Part shown: positions 46,576 to 54,388 of the stretch, piece after piece
Layout: every line of letters starts with the position of its first letter
Numbering within the stretch: the first letter of the stretch is position 1
Assembly (NCBI GenBank): GCA_024639185.1
Contig: JAHEIW010000003.1
Location: 44,247 to 108,246 of the forward strand
Direction of reading: 5' to 3'
Origin: Deltaproteobacteria bacterium
GTDB lineage: Bacteria; Desulfobacterota; Desulfobacteria; Desulfobacterales; JAHEIW01
DNA: 64,000 bases
Made by a program: the position numbers and the translations under genes
Notes under the pieces: model-generated
Database searches by the model: none
What the model was told of the DNA's origin: nothing
Seen by the model: the letters and a program-made list of their open reading frames with translations, nothing else

Positions 46576-47610
46576 TCAATATTCTTTGTAGGCTAACCCT
46601 TTCCAGAACTTCTCATTCTCCAGGCGCTCGTTGATATCCACGTTAAAAAATTCGGCCACCGGCGCCAGAATTTCAGGTGCGGTTGTTTGTACCTTGCGGA
46701 CGGCATCCAATACCGTTTGTAACGCGTTGGGCGTTAATTTGCCCAGCGGCTGGCGGCACATCCCCGACGGCATACCCAGAATGGACATCAGCGCTTTGTA
46801 GGCCAGCGGATTTCTGGCCCGGAAGGAGACCTCACCATAAGGTGTCTGCTCGGTAGTTTTAACCGTTACCAGATCGAAAAGAGGCTCCAGCTTCTGCATT
46901 AAAGTCTTGGCTTCTGAGGCGTTGTCTTCGCTAATTAATTGGACCATATGCGTAACGGCCTTGGGCGCCACATTGGATGCGACCGAGATCACGCCGGCGC
47001 CTTTGATTTGAGGATCCGTCATCATGGCATAGGTGATACCGTCATCGCCGGATAAAATCATAAAATCAGGCCCGCAGCATTTGCGGGTGAGCTGCATGTT
47101 ATCAAGGCTTCCGGTGGCTTCCTTTACCGTTCGGACGTTGGGGTATTCCTTGTACAACAGCGCCAGATCCGGTGGATACAATTGGGTGCCTGTGCGTCCC
47201 GGGATGACATACGGGATAATATCCAGATCCTTATAGGCCGCGGCGATCGGAGCAATGTACTCTTTGCGAATTTCAAGGGAGCTGGGCCCATTATAATATG
47301 GCTCCACCAGCAATATCGCATCCACCCCGACTTCAGCCGCATGCTGGGTTGCCGCCAGGGACTCGGTGGTATTGTTGCTACCGGTTCCGGCAATGCACAG
47401 GCACTTGCCCTTGGCCTTTTTAGCGATCGCTTCGGTCACTTTATTATGTTCATCCCAGCTGAGAACCGGGCTTTCCCCGGTGGTCCCAACTGCCAGAATG
47501 CCGGTGATGCCGTTTTGAATCTGAAAATCAGCCAGTTGTTCAAGGCCGTCATAGTCAACGGCATTGTTAATGAATGGTGTGATGATTGCGGTATAGCATC
47601 CTGCTTTCAT
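46576..47610 (-). CDS. dapA: 4-hydroxy-tetrahydrodipicolinate synthase family protein (DapA-like)
   Basis: The product is 344 residues, a TIM-barrel aldolase of the DapA/N-acetylneuraminate lyase family. AVGTTGESPVLSWDEH is the pyruvate-site TTGES motif, then LLVEPYYNGPSSLEI, IPYVIPGRTGTQLYPPDL with the catalytic Tyr context, VRTVKEATGSLD with the Schiff-base Lys, and ILSGDDGITYAMM. DapA itself is about 290 residues; here a C-terminal extension of about 50 residues (PVAEFFNVDINERLENEKFWKGLAYKEY) is present. The family includes other 2-oxo-acid aldolases, so a lysine-pathway role is likely but not proven. It stands alone. Confidence 0.85.
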   Translation of the reverse strand: MKAGCYTAIITPFINNAVDYDGLEQLADFQIQNGITGILAVGTTGESPVLSWDEHNKVTEAIAKKAKGKCLCIAGTGSNNTTESLAATQHAAEVGVDAILLVEPYYNGPSSLEIRKEYIAPIAAAYKDLDIIPYVIPGRTGTQLYPPDLALLYKEYPNVRTVKEATGSLDNMQLTRKCCGPDFMILSGDDGITYAMMTDPQIKGAGVISVASNVAPKAVTHMVQLISEDNASEAKTLMQKLEPLFDLVTVKTTEQTPYGEVSFRARNPLAYKALMSILGMPSGMCRQPLGKLTPNALQTVLDAVRKVQTTAPEILAPVAEFFNVDINERLENEKFWKGLAYKEY

Positions 47611-47830
47611 GATGGCCCCCTTATGGCAGAAACATCTTGTTTTATCCCTGTAAAGTCTTAGTATTAAGGGTATTCAAACGGTAGTTAAAAGCAAAATTGA
47701 TGTCAAGTAAAAAGATGATTACTATGCTGAGTGCTTGAAAAACACGCATGTTTCCTGTACAAGCCATTTCATTGTTTTGCTTAATTGAAATTGTTAACAA
47801 CCTCACAATCTGACAGAAGGAAACCGTACC

Positions 47831-48454
47831 ATGGCAAAAGCGAAAGACGCGGATGAATTTATTGCCCAGCAACGGCAGGCGATCGCTCAAAATCCGGAAT
47901 GCGGCAATTCCCATTACAATCTGGGTGTCGCCTTAATGGGCCAGAAAAAATATGATGAGGCCGAAAAACACCTCAATGAAGCCATTGAGAACAGTCCCAG
48001 CCTGGCTGAAGCTTATGTAGCGCTTGGCGGGATCGCATTACAACACGGCGATCTGGATGGCTGTTTGCGGCAAAACCAAACGGCCGTAAAAGCCAGACCC
48101 GGTTTTTCCGAGGGCTGGGGAAACATTGGTTTTATCCAACTTCAAAAAGGAAACCTCGACGAGGCCATCAAGGCCCTCCAAAAGGCAACCACCTTTAATT
48201 TCAGGTATGTACAGGCGTTTGCCAATCTGGCCAACGCCTATTTGCTGAAGGGCATGATCGACGAAAGTATTGAAACCAATCAGAAAGCCTTAGAATTGCA
48301 TCCTGATTTTGCACCGGCCCACAACAACCTGGCCATTGCCTATCTTGAAAAAGGAGAGACCAAAGCGGCCATCGAACATTGTGAGCGGGCAGTAGCGCTT
48401 GGATACGAGGTGCCGCCCGAAATATTGAAAGAGATTGAAAAACTCAAAAAATAA
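47831..48454 (+). CDS. TPR-repeat protein
   Basis: This 207-residue protein is almost entirely tetratricopeptide repeats, five in number: NSHYNLGVALMGQKKYDEAEKHLNEAIENSP, AEAYVALGGIALQHGDLDGCLRQ, SEGWGNIGFIQLQKGNLDEAI, VQAFANLANAYLLKGMIDESI and APAHNNLAIAYLEKGETKAAIEHCERAV. It has no signal peptide and is probably cytoplasmic. TPR proteins hold partner proteins. It starts after GAAGGAAA, 32 bp upstream of the next gene, and both precede the dsr operon on the same strand. Confidence 0.9.
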   Translation: MAKAKDADEFIAQQRQAIAQNPECGNSHYNLGVALMGQKKYDEAEKHLNEAIENSPSLAEAYVALGGIALQHGDLDGCLRQNQTAVKARPGFSEGWGNIGFIQLQKGNLDEAIKALQKATTFNFRYVQAFANLANAYLLKGMIDESIETNQKALELHPDFAPAHNNLAIAYLEKGETKAAIEHCERAVALGYEVPPEILKEIEKLKK

Positions 48455-48486
48455 GTAATCAAACCAACCCAACGAAGCATTTCTAA

Positions 48487-49665
48487 ATGCCCCTTTTCTC
48501 CTTTTTCACATCACACAGCAAAGATCCGGTCACCCCTTCCAGTCTGATCTGGCAGCAACCCATACCCCTTAGGCTTGATGGATTATTCAAACCAGATGAC
48601 ACCTCGGTGAATCATGCGGAATATTTTCAGTCCGCGCAGGCCTTTCTTGAGGCCCATTCCTATGATGTTATCACCCGGGCGACGTCTCAATCTCTTGGCC
48701 GCAAGGTGAACGTTCAGGACATCACAGAAATCAGAATTCACCTCGAAAAACACGGTGCTTATTATCATCCTGCGCGGGTGGAGACCCTTGTGGGTCAAAA
48801 ACAACTGTCTTTTGTTCTAAATGTGGCCCTATCTGAACCCGGTCGGCGTTTCATTGAGCGGGACTACCATTACCTCAGGCGCTTGAATGCCGAAACGCTG
48901 TTTCACTATCTACCACAGGTATATGGATGGGATCAGATGACCCTTTCGGGTGGATCGAAATTCGGACTGTTTTTGGGTGAATGGTTTGACGGCTACCATG
49001 AGTTTCACCTTGCACCGGATCCGGCTGACAAAGCGCTTAAAATAATCGTCTGGGATGAGCTTGGCGGAAGATTTTTTCTGAGCGCCGCGCAGATAAAAAC
49101 CCTGTATGTTCAGGCGGCAAAAATACTGACCTGCTATTATAATTTGCTGACCTTTGAGCAGATCCTGGCCTGGCACCACGCTGCCGGTGATTTCGTTGTC
49201 AAACTCCAAAATGATCAGCCCCATCTAAGACTCGTTACCGTCCGGCGATATGCAGCGATCTTTGAAAACAGTCGACAAGCACCCGCCGAAGCAAACGACC
49301 CCCGACAACTGTTGCAGGCCCTGCTGGTTTTCTTTTTAACCCTTTCGCTTCAGATGCGGCTGGATCGCTTGGAAGGCGTCGGTGATATGGTGTGGTCGGA
49401 AAAAGCTGTGGTTGACGCCACCTTAACCGGATTTTTAGAAGCCCTGTCGCTGAAACACGATGTCGACGTTTTGCCGGATTCTCCGCTGACCTGTTTTATG
49501 GCTTATCTTTCAGCGTGTCAGGCATCAGACCTGCTCGATCTGTCAACGGCCATCGTAAACCGCTTCAATCCCCGCATGCCGGAGCTGCCGCTTATCAAGA
49601 AAAATCTAAGCAAGCATATAGCGTCCCTTTACGAATCCATCCAAGAAATTTTAGCGATTTTCTAA
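48487..49665 (+). CDS. Protein of unknown function, kinase-like fold possible
   Basis: The product is 392 residues and belongs to no family I recognise. The middle part reads FIERDYHYLRRLN, then FLGEWFDGYHEFHL, then ILAWHHAAGDFVVK and LRLVTVRRYA. The order of a lysine/glutamate-like helix, a linker with W and D, H-x-x-x-GDF and later a strand-like LVTVR resembles a protein kinase-like (aminoglycoside phosphotransferase) fold, but the catalytic HGDxxxxN is not conserved as such. It follows the TPR gene after 32 bp and ends 389 bp before dsrA. A functional link to sulfite reduction is conceivable, not shown. Confidence 0.5.
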   Translation: MPLFSFFTSHSKDPVTPSSLIWQQPIPLRLDGLFKPDDTSVNHAEYFQSAQAFLEAHSYDVITRATSQSLGRKVNVQDITEIRIHLEKHGAYYHPARVETLVGQKQLSFVLNVALSEPGRRFIERDYHYLRRLNAETLFHYLPQVYGWDQMTLSGGSKFGLFLGEWFDGYHEFHLAPDPADKALKIIVWDELGGRFFLSAAQIKTLYVQAAKILTCYYNLLTFEQILAWHHAAGDFVVKLQNDQPHLRLVTVRRYAAIFENSRQAPAEANDPRQLLQALLVFFLTLSLQMRLDRLEGVGDMVWSEKAVVDATLTGFLEALSLKHDVDVLPDSPLTCFMAYLSACQASDLLDLSTAIVNRFNPRMPELPLIKKNLSKHIASLYESIQEILAIF

Positions 49666-49870
49666 AGAAAAAACCGCAGTAGCCCACTCCGCTGAAATAG
49701 CTCCGGCTGCAATGGCCAAACCAAAATCTGAATTCCAAAATCTAAAATCTAAAATATGAGTATCTTCCCCCACATAGCATATTTTTTCCTTATCCGGCCG
49801 CAAGATATAGTATCTTGGGCGCTATTTAGTGATTAATGTGTCTTAAATCCGCGCTAACGCTGCTTTTTTA

Positions 49871-49899
49871 TTGACAAGCCTTAAGATTAATTCTATATC
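49871..49899 (+). promoter_or_regulatory. Sigma70-type promoter of the dsr operon
   Basis: TTGACA (49871-49876), a 17-base spacer, and TATATC (49894-49899) form a near-consensus promoter 155 bp upstream of dsrA. The rest of 49666-49870 is gene-free: it holds AATCTAAAATCTAAAATAT-type simple sequence and CCGCAAGATATAGTATCTTGGGCG, which contains the palindrome AAGATATAGTATCTT. Confidence 0.7.
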
Positions 49900-50003
49900 A
49901 GGTCCTTTGATTATTTTATAAAAAAATCACTGAAAATATTTAAGATAAAGTCTGAAAAAACAGGTTGAGAGGAGGTGAACCCAGCGAATCCCGGGAGGGG
50001 AAG

Positions 50004-50054
50004 ATGATTCTTAATAGTTGCAGCGAAATTATTAACTTTAATGGAGGTAAATAA
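50004..50054 (+). CDS. 16-codon dsr leader ORF, coupled to dsrA
   Basis: ATG at 50004 is preceded by GGGAGGGGAAG and opens a 16-residue frame, MILNSCSEIINFNGGK. The TAA stop (50052-50054) overlaps the dsrA ATG by one base, TAATG, so ribosomes that finish the leader could restart on dsrA. Upstream, AGGAGGTGAACC (49972-49983) is nearly the perfect complement of the 16S rRNA 3' end but has no start codon at normal distance. The leader is too short for usual annotation; its translation is an inference from signals only. Confidence 0.5.
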   Translation: MILNSCSEIINFNGGK

Positions 50055-51367
50055 TGGCAAAACATAAAACCCCGTTGTTGGACCAGCTTGAAAGCGGGCC
50101 GTGGCCAAGCTTTGTTTCGGATTTGAAACAACAGGCCGAAGTCAGAGCTAAAAACAAGGAAAAAGTCGAATTTCAGATTCCGGAAGATGTTGTTGAAGAC
50201 CTTCTGGGCATATTGGAGCTTTCCTTCAAACACGGCCGAACCCATTGGAAACACGGCGGAATCGTCGGCGTTTTCGGCTATGGCGGTGGCGTTATCGGCC
50301 GCTATTGTGACCAGCCCGAACAGTTTTCGGGTGTGGCCCACTTCCATACCATGCGCGTAAATCAGCCGGGCGGTAAATTTTATACCGCTGAATACTTAAA
50401 ACAGCTCTGTGATTTGTGGGACTTCCGCGGCAGTGGTATTACCAACATGCACGGCTCCACCGGTGATATCATTTTTCTGGGCACCACCACCCCCCAGCTG
50501 GAAGAAATTTTCTACGAGATGACTCACAACTACAACCAGGACCTGGGCGGTTCGGGTTCTAATTTGCGGACCCCTTCGGACTGCATCGGTCAGGCGCGTT
50601 GTGAATATTCCTGTTACGACACCCAGGCGCTCTGCTATCATCTTACTCAGGAGTATCAGGATGAGCTGCACCGGCCGGCATTTCCCTATAAGTTCAAATT
50701 TAAATTTGATGGCTGTCCCAACTGCTGTGTGGCTTCGATCGCCCGCGCGGATATGTCGTTCATCGGGACCTGGAAAGATGACATCCGCATCGATCAGGAA
50801 GCCGTCCAGGCTTACGTTGGCGGCGAGATTGCGCCCAATGCCAACGACCACAGCGGTCGGGACTGGGGTGCCTTCGACATTCAGAAGGAAGTATGCGACC
50901 TTTGTCCCACCGAGTGCATGTGGATGGAAGGCGACAAACTGATGATCGAAAACAAGGAATGCAACCGCTGCATGCACTGCATCAACGTCATGCCACGGGC
51001 ACTGCGCATTGGAAAGGAGACCGGTCTTTCCATCCTGGTCGGCGCCAAGGCTCCGATTCTCGATGGTGCCCAGATGAGCTCGATGCTAGTGCCCTTCGTC
51101 AAGGCCGAAGAGCCCTATGATGAAATCAAGGAAGTCATTGAAGCGATCTGGGATTGGTGGATGGAAGAAGGCAAAAACCGCGAGCGGCTTGGTGAGTTGA
51201 TGAAGCGTCAGGGTTTCCAGAGACTGCTGGAAGCCACCGGCATTGCGCCCGATCCGCGCATGGTTAAGGAGCCTAGATCCAACCCGTACATCTTCTGGAA
51301 AGCAGACGAGGTGCCGGGCGGATTCGAACGTGACATCGACGAATTTAGAAAATATCATCAGAGATAG
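50054..51367 (+). CDS. dsrA: Dissimilatory sulfite reductase alpha subunit
   Basis: DsrA and DsrB form the alpha2beta2 siroheme enzyme that reduces sulfite in the last step of sulfate respiration. The 437-residue product has the cysteines of the siroheme-coupled [4Fe-4S] cluster at C177, C183, C221 and C225 (DCIGQARCEYSC; GCPNCC) and an inserted ferredoxin domain with C284, C303, C306 and C309 (CDLCPTECMW; CNRCMHC). Residues and spacing agree with sulfate-reducer enzymes. A strong ribosome binding site (GGAGGT) lies 6 bases before the ATG inside the leader ORF. The next gene is dsrB, 12 bp downstream. Confidence 0.99.
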   Translation: MAKHKTPLLDQLESGPWPSFVSDLKQQAEVRAKNKEKVEFQIPEDVVEDLLGILELSFKHGRTHWKHGGIVGVFGYGGGVIGRYCDQPEQFSGVAHFHTMRVNQPGGKFYTAEYLKQLCDLWDFRGSGITNMHGSTGDIIFLGTTTPQLEEIFYEMTHNYNQDLGGSGSNLRTPSDCIGQARCEYSCYDTQALCYHLTQEYQDELHRPAFPYKFKFKFDGCPNCCVASIARADMSFIGTWKDDIRIDQEAVQAYVGGEIAPNANDHSGRDWGAFDIQKEVCDLCPTECMWMEGDKLMIENKECNRCMHCINVMPRALRIGKETGLSILVGAKAPILDGAQMSSMLVPFVKAEEPYDEIKEVIEAIWDWWMEEGKNRERLGELMKRQGFQRLLEATGIAPDPRMVKEPRSNPYIFWKADEVPGGFERDIDEFRKYHQR

Positions 51368-51379
51368 GGGGATAAGACC

Positions 51380-52525
51380 ATGGCATTTGTATCATCAGGT
51401 TACAATCCTGACAAACCGATGGAAAATCGAATTTCTGATATCGGTCCGAAAAAATACGACGAATTTTATCCGCCGGTGATTGCCAAAAACAAGGGCAAAT
51501 GGCTGTATCATGATGTCATCAAACCCGGCGTTTTGGTGCATGTGGCCGAATCCGGCGACAAAGTTTTTACGGTTCGTTGTGGGGGCGCTCGGCTGATGAG
51601 TACCACCCACATCCGTGAAATTTGCGAAATTGCGGAAAAACACTGCGGCGGCCACCTGCGGTTTACCACCCGCAACAACATCGAGTTTATGGTGGACGAG
51701 GAAAGCAAAGTCGATCCGCTGATCAAAGATCTTGAGAGCCGCAAGTTTGCCGGCGGCAGTTTCAAGTTCCCGGTGGGCGGAACCGGTACATCCATTACCA
51801 ACATCGTACACACCCAGGGCTGGATTCACTGCCACACGCCGGCCACCGATGCCTCCGGGCCGGTTAAGGCCACCATGGATGTGCTTTTTGATTATTTTAA
51901 AGAGCACAAACTGCCGGCCAAACTGCGCGTATCCCTGGCCTGTTGCCTGAACATGTGCGGTGCGGTGCATTGTTCCGATATTGCGATCCTGGGCTACCAT
52001 CGCAAACCGCCGATGCTGGATCATGAATATCTGGACAAGATGTGCGAGATCCCGCTGGCTATCGCCGCCTGCCCGACGGCCGCCATTAAACCGTCCAAGG
52101 TTGAGTTCGGCGGCGAAAAGGTCAACAGTGTGGCCGTCAAAGAAGAACGCTGCATGTTCTGCGGCAACTGTTACACCATGTGTCCCTCCATGCCCCTGGC
52201 CGACCAGGAAGGTGACGGTATCGTCATCATGGCGGGTGGCAAGGTGTCCAACCGCATCAGCACACCCAAGTTTTCCAAGGTGGTGGTGGCCTTTATCCCG
52301 AATGAACCGCCGCGCTGGCCGAAAACAACCGACGTCATCAAAAACATGGTGCAGGCCTATGAGAAAGGCGCCAACAAATACGAGCGTCTGGGCGAATGGG
52401 CCGAGCGGATTGGTTGGGAAAGATTCTTTGAACAATGCGAACTGGAATTTACCCACCATCTGATCGATGATTTCCGTGATCCGGCTTACTATACATGGCG
52501 CCAGACCACGCAATTCAAGTTTTAG
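51380..52525 (+). CDS. dsrB: Dissimilatory sulfite reductase beta subunit
   Basis: The 381-residue product carries the catalytic siroheme-[4Fe-4S] site: C151 (HCHTP), C188, C189 and C193 ([13 protein letters not shown]). A ferredoxin domain has C231 (CPTAAI), C258, C261 and C264 (CMFCGNC). [18 protein letters not shown] supplies basic residues for sulfite and siroheme. With DsrA it forms the reductive-type enzyme of sulfate reducers: no dsrE, dsrF or dsrH genes follow, as would be expected for sulfur oxidisers. It ends before a GC-rich hairpin and dsrD. Confidence 0.99.
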   Translation: MAFVSSGYNPDKPMENRISDIGPKKYDEFYPPVIAKNKGKWLYHDVIKPGVLVHVAESGDKVFTVRCGGARLMSTTHIREICEIAEKHCGGHLRFTTRNNIEFMVDEESKVDPLIKDLESRKFAGGSFKFPVGGTGTSITNIVHTQGWIHCHTPATDASGPVKATMDVLFDYFKEHKLPAKLRVSLACCLNMCGAVHCSDIAILGYHRKPPMLDHEYLDKMCEIPLAIAACPTAAIKPSKVEFGGEKVNSVAVKEERCMFCGNCYTMCPSMPLADQEGDGIVIMAGGKVSNRISTPKFSKVVVAFIPNEPPRWPKTTDVIKNMVQAYEKGANKYERLGEWAERIGWERFFEQCELEFTHHLIDDFRDPAYYTWRQTTQFKF

Positions 52526-52540
52526 GCACAAAATCAAACC

Positions 52541-52579
52541 TGCAGGGGGCAACCGTTATTAGGGAGCCCCCTGCATTTT
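52541..52579 (+). terminator. GC-rich hairpin between dsrB and dsrD
   Basis: TGCAGGGGGC (52541-52550) and GCCCCCTGCA (52566-52575) form a perfect 10-bp stem with a 15-base loop followed by TTTT. It could terminate part of the transcripts or stabilise the dsrAB message against 3' decay, giving more DsrAB than DsrD. Confidence 0.7.
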
Positions 52580-52597
52580 GCTGAAAAGAGGAACATT

Positions 52598-52843
52598 ATG
52601 GCCTTGGACTACGAGGAATCAAAAGCGAAAATCGTCGAAAAACTGCAAAAGAAATTAAAAACCAAGTCCAAATTTTATTTTAATGACCTGGCCAAGATTT
52701 TGGAGGCCAAGCCGCGCGAGGCCAAAAAAGTGATCAATCGCTTGGTGCAGGAGGAGATTCTGGAATACTGGTCCAGCGGTAGCACGTCATTATACGGACT
52801 TAAAGGTACCGGCAAACAGGCGCACGCCGAAGACGAAGACTAG
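52598..52843 (+). CDS. dsrD: DsrD, winged-helix partner of DsrAB
   Basis: The product is 81 residues, close to the usual 78. FYFNDLAKILEAKPREAKKVINRLVQEEILEYWSSGSTSLYGL is the winged-helix core: recognition helix REAKKVINRLV and wing EYWSSGSTSLYG. DsrD is found in sulfate reducers next to dsrAB and is reported to stimulate sulfite reductase. GAGG precedes the ATG. Similarity between its core and the N-terminus of the methyltransferase at 54389 is described there. Confidence 0.95.
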   Translation: MALDYEESKAKIVEKLQKKLKTKSKFYFNDLAKILEAKPREAKKVINRLVQEEILEYWSSGSTSLYGLKGTGKQAHAEDED

Positions 52844-52887
52844 GCGGTATTCTGTTGCCAAACGCCGGGCTAACTTTTTTCTGATTT

Positions 52888-54378
52888 TTGAACACCATCA
52901 TAAAAAAATCGGGTAGCATACGGTTTCCCCGTATCATGATTGCCGCCTTACGCGGCGGTTCGGGGAAGACCATCCTATCCATCGGGCTGATTGCTGCCTG
53001 GAAAAAGCGCAACAAGCCCATCGCTCCGTTTAAAAAAGGTCCGGATTATATCGATACGGGCTGGTTGGCCCTGGCGGCCAACCGGCCCTGTTATAATCTG
53101 GACACGTTTCTTTTAGAGACCCCCCAAATCTTACAGTCCTTTCTAACCCATACCCGCGCAGACGATGTGGCTGTCATCGAGGGCAACCGCGGGCTTTATG
53201 ACGGCATCGATCTGGCCGGCAGCACCAGCACCGCAGAACTGGCCAAATTGCTTAAAACCCCGGTCTTGTTGTGTGTGGATTGCACCAAGATCACCCGCAC
53301 CATGGCGGCCGTCATTACGGGCCTTGTTCAGTTTGATCCGGATGTGCTGATCAAAGGCGTCGTGCTCAACCGGGTAGCGGGCGCCCGCCACGAACGTATC
53401 CTGCGTGATAACATCGAGCACTACTGCGGAATCCCGGTCCTGGGTGCTATTCCCAAGCTAAAATTCCAGATTTTTCCGGAACGCCATATGGGTCTGGTGC
53501 CCACGCCTGAACATGACTGGGCCGGCGAATCCGTTGATACGGCAGCACAGGTGGCCAGCGAGCATATTGACCTGGAGGCCGTTTATGACTGCATCCAGGA
53601 TTTGCCGCCTCTCGATACAGAGGACAGAGGACAGAGGACAGAGGACAGCGGCCAGAAGACAGAGGACCCGGCTTCGCCTAAAGGCTTCGGCGCGGCAGGC
53701 AGAAGTGAGATCGCTGATGGTGAAGATGAGAGGCCGCGGATAGGTATTATCAAAGATTCGGCCTTTCAGTTTTATTATCCGGAAAATATTGATGTCCTTA
53801 AAAGGGCTGGTGCGCAAATCGTTTTCATCAGCCCCTTGGCTCAAAACGCATTGACGGAACTGGATGCTCTTTACATCGGGGGTGGATTTCCGGAAACCCA
53901 TGCGCAGCAGTTGGCCGAAAATAAAATTTTCCGTGACGCGCTCAAGGCCATGGCCGAAGACGGTCTGCCGATTTACGCCGAGTGCGGCGGCCTGATGTAT
54001 CTGGGTCAAGAACTGGTGCTCGAAGAAAAATCCTACCCCATGGCGGGGGTATTGCCGCTATCCTTTGATTTTTATCCCCGGCCCCAGGGGCACGGCTATA
54101 CAGTTGTGACCGTTGAAAACGAGAATCCTTTTTATGACATCGGAACCGAAATCCGGGGTCACGAGTTTCACTACTCCCGGGTGTTGCGCTGGAGCGGTGA
54201 TGAGAAGGATCTGGTTTTCCGCATGCAGCGGGGGGTTGGCATTACCAAGGAAAAAGACGGCATCTGTTACAAAAATGTGCTGGCCACCTATACCCACATT
54301 CACGCCCTGGGCACCCCGCAATGGGCACCCGCTCTTGTGCGCAATGCCATCGTCTATCAACAAAAAAAAGCGCCTTGA
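52888..54378 (+). CDS. dsrN: DsrN/CbiA-type amidase (siroheme amidase-like)
   Basis: The product is about 496 residues. The N-terminal domain is a P-loop ATPase (MIAALRGGSGKT, then KKGPDYIDTGWLA) of the CbiA/CobB type; the C-terminal domain is a class I glutamine amidotransferase with LYIGGGFPETHAQQLAEN and IYAECGGLMYLGQ, where Cys is the nucleophile. In dsr clusters such genes (dsrN) are thought to amidate siroheme to siroamide for DsrAB. The start is uncertain: TTG 52888 has no good ribosome binding site, while ATG 52936 would remove RFPRI before the P-loop. An unusual linker repeat lies near residues 244-276. Confidence 0.88.
   Translation: MNTIIKKSGSIRFPRIMIAALRGGSGKTILSIGLIAAWKKRNKPIAPFKKGPDYIDTGWLALAANRPCYNLDTFLLETPQILQSFLTHTRADDVAVIEGNRGLYDGIDLAGSTSTAELAKLLKTPVLLCVDCTKITRTMAAVITGLVQFDPDVLIKGVVLNRVAGARHERILRDNIEHYCGIPVLGAIPKLKFQIFPERHMGLVPTPEHDWAGESVDTAAQVASEHIDLEAVYDCIQDLPPLDTEDRGQRTEDSGQKTEDPASPKGFGAAGRSEIADGEDERPRIGIIKDSAFQFYYPENIDVLKRAGAQIVFISPLAQNALTELDALYIGGGFPETHAQQLAENKIFRDALKAMAEDGLPIYAECGGLMYLGQELVLEEKSYPMAGVLPLSFDFYPRPQGHGYTVVTVENENPFYDIGTEIRGHEFHYSRVLRWSGDEKDLVFRMQRGVGITKEKDGICYKNVLATYTHIHALGTPQWAPALVRNAIVYQQKKAP
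53617..53648. repeat. Heptanucleotide array ACAGAGG x4.6 inside dsrN
   Basis: ACAGAGG is repeated four times, followed by ACAG; further GACAGAGGACC copies follow at 53657-53668. It encodes EDRGQRTEDSGQKTEDP in frame between the ATPase and glutaminase domains. The unit is not a multiple of three, so a change of one unit would shift the reading frame. Confidence 0.9.
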
Positions 54379-54388
54379 TCTTCGCACA

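Noticed and set aside
49976-50008. Upstream GTG frame (VNPANPGRGR) ahead of the dsr leader
   Set aside because: The GTG lies inside the purine-rich AGGAGGTGA itself, leaving no ribosome binding site at proper distance.
51395-52552. 385-residue frame on the minus strand opposite dsrB
   Set aside because: It is long only because of the codon composition of dsrB. The protein is rich in His, Gly and Arg with no domain, and dsrB is certain.
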